Assembly (NCBI GenBank): GCA_030447145.1
Contig: JAUJLY010000051.1
Span: 1-11,344 of the forward strand
Direction: 5' to 3'
Source: Thermomicrobiales bacterium
Lineage (GTDB): Bacteria; Chloroflexota; Chloroflexia; Thermomicrobiales; UBA6265
DNA length: 11,344 bases
In this document: positions 1 to 6,325 of the stretch, one piece after another
How the letters are laid out: the number at the start of each line of letters is the position of its first letter
Position numbering within the stretch: the first letter of the stretch is position 1
Notes under the pieces: model-generated
What the model saw: only the letters and a program-made list of their open reading frames with translations
The model's database searches: none
Told to the model about the DNA's origin: nothing
Translations under genes and position numbers: made by a program

Positions 1-309
1 GTACGCTTCCGCTGCGACTTCTTCCCCTTCGTTGAGCCCGGGGTCGACTTCGCGGTCGATTGCGCGATATGCGATGGCAAAGGCTGCCGGGTCTGCAAGC
101 ACACTGGCTGGCTTGAAATGGGGGGCGCCGGCATGGTTCATCCGAAGGTCCTCCGGGGTGTCGGCTATGACCCTGAGCAGTACACCGGGTTTGCCTTCGG
201 GCTTGGCATCGAGCGACTGATCATGATGAAGTACGGCGTCGACGATGTCCGCGCATTCGCCGGCAATGACCTTCGATTCCTCCGCCGATTCACCACCGCC
301 GGCCTGTAG
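1..309 (+). CDS. pheS: Phenylalanine--tRNA ligase alpha subunit, C-terminal part (5' end outside window)
   Basis: PheS is the catalytic subunit of the cytoplasmic alpha2-beta2 enzyme that charges tRNA-Phe with phenylalanine. Frame 1 is open from the first base to a TAG at 307-309, giving 102 residues that match the end of the class II catalytic core. Visible landmarks are FFPFVEPG, GAGMVHPKVL, GFAFGLGIERL (class II motif 3) and the terminal DDVRAFAGNDLRFL segment. Residues 21-32 of the fragment carry four cysteines spaced CxxC-x4-CxxC just before TGWLEMGGAGM. From memory, similar Cys-rich inserts occur in PheS of some Gram-positive bacteria, so this is probably a small metal-knuckle variant rather than something new. 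pheT begins 20 bases downstream, the usual pheST operon. The start and N-terminal coiled coil cannot be seen. Identification is very secure. Confidence 0.97.
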   Translation, partial: VRFRCDFFPFVEPGVDFAVDCAICDGKGCRVCKHTGWLEMGGAGMVHPKVLRGVGYDPEQYTGFAFGLGIERLIMMKYGVDDVRAFAGNDLRFLRRFTTAGL

Positions 310-329
310 AAAGAAAGACCCCACACTAG

Positions 330-2777
330 ATGAACGTCCCTTACCGCTGGCTACAGGAATTGGTACCCGTCGACCTTGCACCGGACGAGCTCGGGAGGCG
401 CATGACGATGGCGGGGCGGGAAGCAGAGAAAATACAGCAAATCGGTGCCGAATGGGACAAGGTGTATGTCGCCGAGGTGACAAAGGTCACGCCCCACCCC
501 GACGCTGACCGTCTTGTTCTCGCTGAAGTCGATGCCATAGATCACCAACTCACCGTCGTTACTGGTGCGCCGAATATCGCGGAGGGGCAGAAAGTGGCCC
601 TCGCACTCGCCGGTGCAAGGCTCGTTGATGCCTACGCCGATGAGCTCAGATACAAGACATTGAAACCGGGCGCCATTCGGGGCGTGCGGTCCGACGGGAT
701 GGTCTGTTCCGAGAAGGAGCTGGGCATCTCGGAGGAGCATGAGGGCATCCTGGTCCTGGAGCCGGATGCGCCCAAGGGCATGCCTCTCGAGGACTATCTG
801 GGCGATGCAGTGATTGAATTCGAGATTACACCGAACCTCGTGCACGCCTTTTCCATTCTGGGGATCGCCAGGGAGGCGGCAGCGATCGTCAGCACGAGAG
901 TCCACCAGCCGGAGATGGTGGATCTCTCCTCCATCGAACCTTCAACGAATTTGGTCCGTGTCGACGCACCCGATCTCTGTCCTCGCTACTCGGCGGTTGT
1001 CATGGACGGTGTGAAAGTCGCGCCGTCGCCGGCTTGGATGACACGGCGGCTGACGGCCGCAGGGCTACGCCCGGTCAACAACCTTGTCGATATCACGAAC
1101 TACGTGATGCTTGAGGTCGGCCAGCCGTTGCACGCCTTCGATCTGAGGAACGTGAGCGGCAAGAAGATCATTGTGCGCCGTGCCCACGACAGCGAGGTCA
1201 TCGAAACGCTCGACCACGTCACCCGGACGTTGGTCCCGGATGATTTGCTCGTCACTGATGCTGAAAAAGCAATTGCCATCGCCGGAGTCATGGGCGGCGT
1301 CAACAGTGAGGTCACAGACGACACCACGTCGATCCTGCTTGAGTCAGCGAACTTCGACATGGTTTCCGTCCGACAGACGGCTCGACGTCTCAAGCTACGG
1401 ACAGCCGCTTCCGCACGCTTTGAGCGTGGGCTCGACCCGGAGCTTGCCTGGCAAGCGAACCTCCGTGCCGCGAAGCTGGTGATGGACCTCTGTCCGGGCG
1501 CAACAGTCCGCAGCTGGGACGATGAGTATCCCCGCCCCGTTCAACCCTGGACGGTATCTCTACCCTTGAGCAAGATCGGTCTCGTACTCGGGATGGAAAT
1601 TTCGAGGAAAACAGTGCTTGATGTTCTGTCGCGACTCGGCTTTGCACCCGCGATCGACGCCGACGATACGCTGACCGTCCAGGTGCCGACCTGGCGATCG
1701 GACGTGACGATCGCAGAGGACGTGATCGAGGAAGTTGCGCGGATCGTCGGTTACGAAGCTCTCCCCGCAACCCTGATCACCGGCGAGACGCCGACCGTTG
1801 AGCGCGATCCGATGTTCATGCTCGAGCGAGATATCAGGAAGACGCTCATAGGCGCCGGCGGGTATGAGGGGCGCACATATGTCACCGTGTCGGAACTGGA
1901 TATCGAACGTTGGTCGCTGGAGCCAACTGGCGGACTGACATACGCTGTGACAGGCGACAACCTGTTACGCCTCAAGAACCCCATCAACGCCGAGCAACCG
2001 GTCCTTCGCACGAGCCTTGTTCCCGCGCTCGTCTCTGCGGTTGCATACAACCTGAGACATCAGAAGACGGTTCGTCTCTTTGAAACGGGCCACGTCTTCA
2101 TCGGTACCGGGGCGGATACGCTTCCAAGCGAGCCGACACTGCTGGGCCTCGCATGGGCCGGCTTCCGGGAACCGTTCGATCGCTTCAACGCCCATCCCGA
2201 TGCCAATGACCAGATCAACTTCTTCGACGTGAAAGGCGCTATCGAGGCAGTTCTTGATAGGACTGGAATCGCGGAGGCTGTCTGGGAGGCGGGCAGTCAC
2301 AGCGCCTTGCATCCCGGACGAACCGCCCGGGTCACCATTAGTGATGAGACCTTGGGTATCGTTGGAGAGGTGCGACCGGATCTCGCACGAGAACTGGGCG
2401 TGAGCGATTTCCGTCTCGTTATTGCCGAGCTTGATCTTTCGACGTTGCTTCGATTGCGACAAGCCGCCAGCAGCCCGGCTATCAAGGTGGATCGCTTCCT
2501 CCCGGTCGAGCAGGACTTCGCCGTCATCGTAGACAAGGGCACGACGGCCGCGGCCGTGGAAGACTCCCTGCGAGGGAACGCTGGTCCCCTTCTCACCCGA
2601 ATCGTGCTCTTCGATGTCTTCGAAGGGGAGCAGATCGGTGAGGGAAAGAGGAGCCTTGCATATCGACTCACCTTCACTGCGCCTGACCGGGCGATGACCG
2701 ATGCGGAGTTGGGCAAGGTACGCAAGAAAATCGAGCGGGGGCTCAAGAGTCAGGTGAACGGCTCGCTACGGACGTAA
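330..2777 (+). CDS. pheT: Phenylalanine--tRNA ligase beta subunit
   Basis: PheT is the beta subunit that binds tRNA-Phe and hydrolyses mischarged Tyr-tRNA-Phe. At 815 residues it has the normal full bacterial length. Domains in order: N-terminal MNVPYRWLQELVPVDL; a tRNA-binding EMAP/OB domain at about 40-155 (HPDADRL, GMVCSEKELGIS); the B3/B4 editing domain at about 205-385 (RPVNNLVDITNYVM, GQPLHAFDL, IAGVMGG, LLESANFD, ARFERGLDP); B5 at about 405-480 (VPTWRSDVTIAEDVIEEVARIVGYE); the catalytic-like core at about 490-700; and a C-terminal ferredoxin-fold anticodon-binding domain at about 720-815 (FLPVEQDFAVIVD, LFDVFEGEQIGEGKRSLAYRLTF). The stretch ITPNLVHAFSILGIARE replaces the common ITPNR-DCLS form, apparently a lineage variant. 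The ATG at 330 is chosen because the family N-terminus begins exactly there; only a weak purine run (aaagaaaga) precedes it. It lies 20 bases after pheS and 10 before hisD. Confidence 0.98.
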   Translation: MNVPYRWLQELVPVDLAPDELGRRMTMAGREAEKIQQIGAEWDKVYVAEVTKVTPHPDADRLVLAEVDAIDHQLTVVTGAPNIAEGQKVALALAGARLVDAYADELRYKTLKPGAIRGVRSDGMVCSEKELGISEEHEGILVLEPDAPKGMPLEDYLGDAVIEFEITPNLVHAFSILGIAREAAAIVSTRVHQPEMVDLSSIEPSTNLVRVDAPDLCPRYSAVVMDGVKVAPSPAWMTRRLTAAGLRPVNNLVDITNYVMLEVGQPLHAFDLRNVSGKKIIVRRAHDSEVIETLDHVTRTLVPDDLLVTDAEKAIAIAGVMGGVNSEVTDDTTSILLESANFDMVSVRQTARRLKLRTAASARFERGLDPELAWQANLRAAKLVMDLCPGATVRSWDDEYPRPVQPWTVSLPLSKIGLVLGMEISRKTVLDVLSRLGFAPAIDADDTLTVQVPTWRSDVTIAEDVIEEVARIVGYEALPATLITGETPTVERDPMFMLERDIRKTLIGAGGYEGRTYVTVSELDIERWSLEPTGGLTYAVTGDNLLRLKNPINAEQPVLRTSLVPALVSAVAYNLRHQKTVRLFETGHVFIGTGADTLPSEPTLLGLAWAGFREPFDRFNAHPDANDQINFFDVKGAIEAVLDRTGIAEAVWEAGSHSALHPGRTARVTISDETLGIVGEVRPDLARELGVSDFRLVIAELDLSTLLRLRQAASSPAIKVDRFLPVEQDFAVIVDKGTTAAAVEDSLRGNAGPLLTRIVLFDVFEGEQIGEGKRSLAYRLTFTAPDRAMTDAELGKVRKKIERGLKSQVNGSLRT

Positions 2778-2782
2778 GGAGG
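2776..2782 (+). promoter_or_regulatory. Ribosome binding site of hisD, overlapping the pheT stop codon
   Basis: AAGGAGG is a near-perfect Shine-Dalgarno sequence placed 5 bases before the hisD ATG. Its first two bases belong to the TAA stop of pheT (2775-2777). This fixes the hisD start and suggests that ribosomes finishing pheT can restart at hisD, so the two genes are very likely on one transcript. Confidence 0.85.
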
Positions 2783-2787
2783 CCACA

Positions 2788-4134
2788 ATGGCCCAACACA
2801 TCAAGATCACTCGACTATCGGGTGCCGGGACGCAAAAGCAGCTCCTGCGCCGGGGAGAACAGCCGGAACCGGCATTGTCGCAATCCATCCAGGACCGCAA
2901 TGCCGAAATTTTCGGACGGCCGATGACAGCCCACGAGGTCGTCGACCAGATCGTGCGCGATGTGCAGTCCGAGGGGGACACAGCTGTACGACGCTACACC
3001 GAAATCTTCGACCAGCGAGCACTGGAAGAGCTGGAGGTGCCCCGAACGGAGTGGAACCGGGCACTGGAGGCCCTGGATCCTGAGCTCCGCGACGCGCTGA
3101 AGATCGCAGAGGGGAGGATTCGCTCGTTTCACGAGCGACAGGTCCGGCAATCGTGGTTCGATGCAGAAGAGTTGGGAGTCTTTGGCCAGATCGTCCGACC
3201 GCTCGAGCGGGTGGGCATCTATACGCCTGGCGGGTCTGCCGCCCTCCCCTCTTCGCTCCTGATGACAGCGATTCCGGCGCGCGTAGCAGGCGTGGAAGAG
3301 ATCATTATTGCCACCCCTCCGCGTGGAGAGGACGGCATCTCGGACGTGATTCTCGCCGCCGCTGCAATCGCCGGAGTAGACCGTGTTTTCGCCATTGGAG
3401 GCGCCCAGGCCATCGCCGCGCTTGCATTTGGCACTGAGTCAGTGCCGCAGGTGGACAAAATCTACGGACCGGGCAACACCTTCGTCGCCCTTGCCAAGCA
3501 GCGGGTTTCAGGCACCGTCGCGATCGACCAGATCGCTGGTCCGACCGAAACGCTGCTTATCGCTGACGAATCCGCCGACATCGAGATTGTTGTGGCCGAT
3601 CTCATCGCCCAAGCGGAACACGACCCTGTCGCGTCTGCGATCCTCATTACCACGAGCCCCGAGCTCGCGGACGCTATCCCGGCCGAGATTTCCCGCCAAG
3701 TGGCTGAGCTCGAGCGAGAAAAAATTATCAGTGCTTCCCTGGAAAATAATGGGGTCGTAGCGCTTGTCGATTCGCTCCAAGAAGCTGTCGACTATGCGAA
3801 TAGCTACGCGCCTGAGCATCTCTGTCTGCTCGTAAGGGATCCCTGGGCTTTGGTCCCAAAGGTCAGAAATGCCGGAGGCATCTTCATCGGTGAATCCAGC
3901 CCTGAAGCCCTTGGTGACTACACAGCTGGCCCCAGTCACGTGATGCCCACAGGAGGAACCGCACGGTACTCCTCACCGGTCAACGTCGGAGACTTCCAGA
4001 AAGTAATTTCGCTATTGGCAGGGAACGCGAGAGCAATCGCGGAACTGGGTCCGGCAACGATGAGGATCGCAGAGGCTGAGGGCCTGAGTGGCCATGCCAG
4101 GGCAATTCAGCGACGTTTGGACCGCGACCGCTAA
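2788..4134 (+). CDS. hisD: Histidinol dehydrogenase
   Basis: HisD catalyses the last two oxidations of histidine synthesis, L-histidinol to L-histidine with two NAD+, as a zinc-dependent cytoplasmic homodimer. The protein has 448 residues, slightly longer than the usual ~430. Key sites are present: VGIYTPGGSAALPSSLLM (143-159), the KIYGPGN loop (224-230), AIDQIAGPTE, zinc ligands Q275 and H278 in AQAEHD, the catalytic pair E343-H344 in APEHL, zinc ligand D377 in ALGDYTAGPSHV, and the C-terminal zinc ligand H436 in SGHARAI (roles by correspondence with the E. coli enzyme). The ATG start has a strong ribosome binding site. No other his gene is visible; it sits alone behind pheST and is probably cotranscribed with it. 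Its TAA stop (4132-4134) overlaps the stop of the convergent ruvA, leaving no room for an intergenic terminator. Confidence 0.97.
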   Translation: MAQHIKITRLSGAGTQKQLLRRGEQPEPALSQSIQDRNAEIFGRPMTAHEVVDQIVRDVQSEGDTAVRRYTEIFDQRALEELEVPRTEWNRALEALDPELRDALKIAEGRIRSFHERQVRQSWFDAEELGVFGQIVRPLERVGIYTPGGSAALPSSLLMTAIPARVAGVEEIIIATPPRGEDGISDVILAAAAIAGVDRVFAIGGAQAIAALAFGTESVPQVDKIYGPGNTFVALAKQRVSGTVAIDQIAGPTETLLIADESADIEIVVADLIAQAEHDPVASAILITTSPELADAIPAEISRQVAELEREKIISASLENNGVVALVDSLQEAVDYANSYAPEHLCLLVRDPWALVPKVRNAGGIFIGESSPEALGDYTAGPSHVMPTGGTARYSSPVNVGDFQKVISLLAGNARAIAELGPATMRIAEAEGLSGHARAIQRRLDRDR

Positions 4135-4712
4135 TCCCCGCCAAGCTCCCGCAGCGCGGCAACGATGTGGTCCTCGACCGTGGCATCGTCCGCCAGCTTC
4201 ACGTGCCCGAGCGCGCTGCGGGCTTCGGCGAAGGAGTATCCCAGGGCCTGCAGCGCTTCGAGCGCGTCCGGGTTGCCGAGACCGGCCAGGGAGACAGGCG
4301 TCTCCAGGTTTTCCGGCAGCTTTCCGCGTAGATCGAGAATCATCCGTGAGGCCGTGCGCTTGCCCACACCGGGCACCGTCACTAGCAGATCGATCTGCTC
4401 ATTCGCGATAACTGACAGCAGTTCGTCTGCCGAGAACCGCGTCAGGACGGCCAGTGCCATACGCGGACCCACCCCGTTGACCGATATCAGCGTCTGGAAC
4501 CACTGCAAATCCGCGGGAGTAAGGAACCCGTACAGGAGCTGCGCATCTTCACGAACGACCTGATGGGTGAAAAACTCCCGTTCCCCTATTTGCTCGGATG
4601 CGGTTGAAACGACTCGTCCTGTCGCGAAGACGCGGTAAAGCACTCCGTGAACGTTCACAAGAACGGCGTCCTGCTCCACTCGATGGATCGACCCAATCAG
4701 TCCAGCGATCAT
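4131..4712 (-). CDS. ruvA: Holliday junction branch migration protein RuvA
   Basis: RuvA binds four-way DNA junctions as a tetramer and loads the RuvB motor to drive branch migration during recombinational repair. The 193-residue length is typical. The N-terminal OB-fold domain starts MIAGLIGSIHRVE; residues E55-D56 in VVREDAQLLYGF match the acidic pin of E. coli RuvA. Domain II has two helix-hairpin-helix motifs, VNGVGPRMA (about 78-86) and VPGVGKRTA (113-121). Domain III, the RuvB-binding module, spans about 146-193 (DALEALQALGYSFAEA). Neither ruvB nor ruvC lies next to it. Its ATG overlaps the TGA of the upstream amidohydrolase as ATGA (4709-4712), so translation is probably coupled. Its TAG stop overlaps the hisD TAA on the other strand. 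Confidence 0.96.
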   Translation of the reverse strand: MIAGLIGSIHRVEQDAVLVNVHGVLYRVFATGRVVSTASEQIGEREFFTHQVVREDAQLLYGFLTPADLQWFQTLISVNGVGPRMALAVLTRFSADELLSVIANEQIDLLVTVPGVGKRTASRMILDLRGKLPENLETPVSLAGLGNPDALEALQALGYSFAEARSALGHVKLADDATVEDHIVAALRELGGD

Positions 4713-5602
4713 GAACCTGTCCGCTCCTTGAGATTGAACACTCGGCGTGAGTTCCCGGCAAGCACGAGCGGCATTGCAGCATCGCTCAACCCGGAAGATA
4801 ACACCCGCTGCAGGAATCTTCCCTGGGCCAGTACAGGGTAGTCGGTCGCAAAGAGCAACCGCTCAGGACCTACGGTCTGCTCCAATACCGGGAATATTTT
4901 GAAATCAAACAGATACGTCGATGCAGCGCTGTCGTACACCACATTACGTGTCAGCTCCCGCACTTCTGGCATCAATTCATAGAACGGGAGTCCGCCGCCC
5001 CAGTGCGCCATGATGAACTGAACATCGGGAAAGGCAGCAAGCGATTTCAGCAATCGGTCGGGGGTAGCGGACCCCTTACCGGCATAGCTGTGGCCGACGG
5101 GCTCCGACGTATGGATGAGCACCGGCAGACCCGCCCTCGCGAAGCTATCGAAGGCCCCGGCAATCTCATTCGGAACCGCCCAGTCGAACCCCTGACCATC
5201 TGCATTCAACTCGCCGAATCCCACAGCGCCGTGATCAGCACAGAACCGGATCTCGGAGGACGCGTCGGGCAAACATGGGTTGATGATACCGAGCCAGGCG
5301 AGGAGGGATGGATAGCGCCGCGCCACGTCCGCAAGATACGCATTGTGCTCCCGACAGATTCCCTGATCACGCCAGGGCCAGCCAAGCACCACCGACATTG
5401 CGTAGCCCGCCGCCTCCATGCTTGCGAGCAGACTGTCCTCACCGATCATTTTTGCCTTGGGAGAACCGAAGGCGTGTCCGAACCATGGATCACTGCGCAG
5501 CAATTGTTCTCGCCGATAGATGAGTTCAGGGGGAAAGAGATGCGTATGCGCGTCAATGGGCGGGACAGGAGGCAAGGGCGCCTCGGGCGGCAGGGTCTTC
5601 AT
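4709..5602 (-). CDS. Amidohydrolase_2-family metal-dependent hydrolase
   Basis: This 297-residue protein is a TIM-barrel amidohydrolase of the amidohydrolase_2 type (relatives include aminocarboxymuconate-semialdehyde decarboxylase and other hydrolases or decarboxylases); the substrate cannot be named. Visible metal-site motifs are the N-terminal HxH in IDAHTH (H19, H21), a Glu in GFGELN (E131), LIHTSEP (H164), MAHWGGG (H200) and FATDYP (D254), followed by the usual LAGNSRRVFNL ending. There is no signal peptide, so it should be cytoplasmic. The Pro-rich leader MKTLPPEAPLPPVPP precedes the first strand. The ATG at 5600-5602 is the natural start, but no convincing Shine-Dalgarno precedes it. 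The gene overlaps ruvA by 4 bases (ATGA), forming a two-gene operon transcribed away from the YbjQ pseudogene. A functional tie to recombination is not evident and the pairing may be only lineage synteny. Confidence 0.88.
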   Translation of the reverse strand: MKTLPPEAPLPPVPPIDAHTHLFPPELIYRREQLLRSDPWFGHAFGSPKAKMIGEDSLLASMEAAGYAMSVVLGWPWRDQGICREHNAYLADVARRYPSLLAWLGIINPCLPDASSEIRFCADHGAVGFGELNADGQGFDWAVPNEIAGAFDSFARAGLPVLIHTSEPVGHSYAGKGSATPDRLLKSLAAFPDVQFIMAHWGGGLPFYELMPEVRELTRNVVYDSAASTYLFDFKIFPVLEQTVGPERLLFATDYPVLAQGRFLQRVLSSGLSDAAMPLVLAGNSRRVFNLKERTGS

Positions 5603-5729
5603 GGGATGAATGGTACCCGACTGACGTTGTCTCTTTCGGTCGCACTGGGTAGCGTCTGTCCCAGCCCTTCACCTACCGTATGCGGTGTCCAGTCCCAAAT
5701 CGAGCGAATTCGATAAAAGGAGCACAGTG
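5603..5729. promoter_or_regulatory. Divergent intergenic region, amidohydrolase-ruvA / ybjQ
   Basis: This 127-base gap separates divergent genes, so promoters for both should lie here or nearby. On the + strand TTGTCT (5627-5632) and TAGCGT (5650-5655) are 17 bases apart, but the match to -35/-10 consensus is weak. A small CTGGG...CCCAG inverted repeat lies at about 5645-5664. Nothing here is strong enough for a firm promoter call. Confidence 0.3.
5717..5722 (+). promoter_or_regulatory. Ribosome binding site of the ybjQ-like gene
   Basis: AAGGAG lies 7 bases before the ATG at 5730. A good ribosome binding site, together with the family-typical N-terminus behind it, shows that this was a normally initiated gene before the frameshift. 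Confidence 0.75.
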
Positions 5730-6049
5730 ATGATTATCACCACCACACCTGTGGCTGAAGGCCGTCCAGTGCAGCGATCCCTAGGGATCGCTGCACTGGA
5801 GAAGCAGTCCTCGGCGCAAACATCATAAAGGACCTCTTCGCTGGGGTCCGGGACATCGTAGTTGGTCGGTCCCAGGCATATAAAAAGGAGCAAGCCAAGG
5901 CGCGCGAGATCGCCATGCAGGAAATGGAGGAGCTTGCTGGTTCGCTCGGCGCCAATGCCATCGTGGGAGTCGTCCTCGACTACGAGACTGCTGGATCCCA
6001 GGGCGGCATGCTGATGGTTTCTGTTTCAGGGACCGCCGCACGGGTCTAG
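5730..6049 (+). pseudogene. ybjQ: YbjQ/DUF74 (heavy-metal-binding-domain family) gene broken by a frameshift
   Basis: The family (PF01906, YbjQ) consists of small cytoplasmic proteins of ~105 residues that form oligomeric rings; the function is poorly known. From ATG 5730 the first frame reads MIITTTPVAEGRPVQRSLGIA, a typical N-terminus, then drifts out of family and stops at TAA 5826-5828 after 32 residues. A second frame, from about 5795, continues the family: TGEAVLGANIIKDLFAGVRD, then ARALGAN-like SLGANAIVGVVLDYET and GGMLMVSVSGTA, ending at TAG 6047-6049. The family alignment (11 residues between EG and GEA, as in E. coli YbjQ recalled from memory) is restored by removing two bases (GC or TG) near 5792-5795, which would give an intact 105-residue protein. 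The excess bases lie inside a perfect palindrome (5765-5800). Everything outside the shift looks conserved, so the lesion is recent or is a sequencing/assembly error. No -1 slippery heptamer is visible in the shared open stretch 5759-5825, which argues against programmed frameshifting. Confidence 0.85.
5765..5800. repeat. Perfect 36-bp palindrome at the ybjQ frameshift
   Basis: The left arm tccagtgcagcgatccct (5765-5782) is followed immediately by its exact reverse complement (5783-5800), with no loop; CCTAGG lies at the centre. It lies wholly within codons of the YbjQ-like gene. If the two surplus bases near 5792-5795 are removed to restore the reading frame, the palindrome becomes imperfect, with a 2-base bulge flanked by 10-bp and 6-bp perfect arms. 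The frame-breaking bases are therefore exactly those that perfect the symmetry. Confidence 0.95.
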
Positions 6050-6325
6050 ACTGGCAGCACGCCCCATTGCCGATGTGAAGGGCAACTATCCCGGAAAGGG
6101 CGGGAACGATGGTCTCGCGTATCACGCGACACTCCGATATCGAGCCGCCCACAAGTCCGCCAATGAGTGCGCTGAGGTTTCCACAGCATCATGGCGTCAG
6201 TCGGCGACGACAAGGGTGAATGGAGCACTGTAATGCCAGTGTGCAAGGATCATAATTTCCTCACACACTGGCTGAGGGGATTGATTTCCAGTAGTGACGT
6301 TCGCGCCCTGGTCTTCCCGTTCGCG
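6050..6325. other. Gene-free gap between convergent ybjQ and PP2C genes
   Basis: No convincing coding frame is seen in these 276 bases on either strand. Short open frames here lack family resemblance and a good ribosome binding site. The only structures noted are a hairpin at 6235-6272 and a small TCGCG/CGCGA inverted repeat at about 6115-6129. The gap is unusually long for this compact window, which fits either decay beside a pseudogene or a small untranslated element. Confidence 0.5.
6235..6272. terminator. Stem-loop between convergent genes, possible bidirectional terminator
   Basis: GCCAGTGTG (6235-6243) pairs perfectly with CACACTGGC (6264-6272). After a 2-base internal mismatch, AGGA (6246-6249) pairs with TCCT (6258-6261), leaving an 8-base AT-rich loop. 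It lies between two convergent genes, about 54 bases beyond the PP2C stop and 185 beyond the ybjQ stop. Neither side has a clear U-tract, so an intrinsic terminator is only a suggestion. Confidence 0.4.

Noticed and set aside
1965..2462. 165-codon open frame on the - strand inside pheT
   Set aside because: It is antisense to the conserved PheT core and shows no domain or ribosome binding site.
5003..5716. 237-codon open frame on the + strand
   Set aside because: It lies antisense to the amidohydrolase whose catalytic motifs are clear, its protein has no recognisable family features, and it has no good ribosome binding site.
5765..5800. Palindrome as a terminator, attachment site or replication element
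   Set aside because: It lies inside coding sequence, lacks a U-tract and loop, and has no flanking integrase or direct repeats; codon content explains it once two bases are removed.
5759..5825. Programmed -1 frameshifting in the YbjQ gene
   Set aside because: No X-XXY-YYZ slippery heptamer is visible in the stretch where both frames are open, and the family is not known for recoding.
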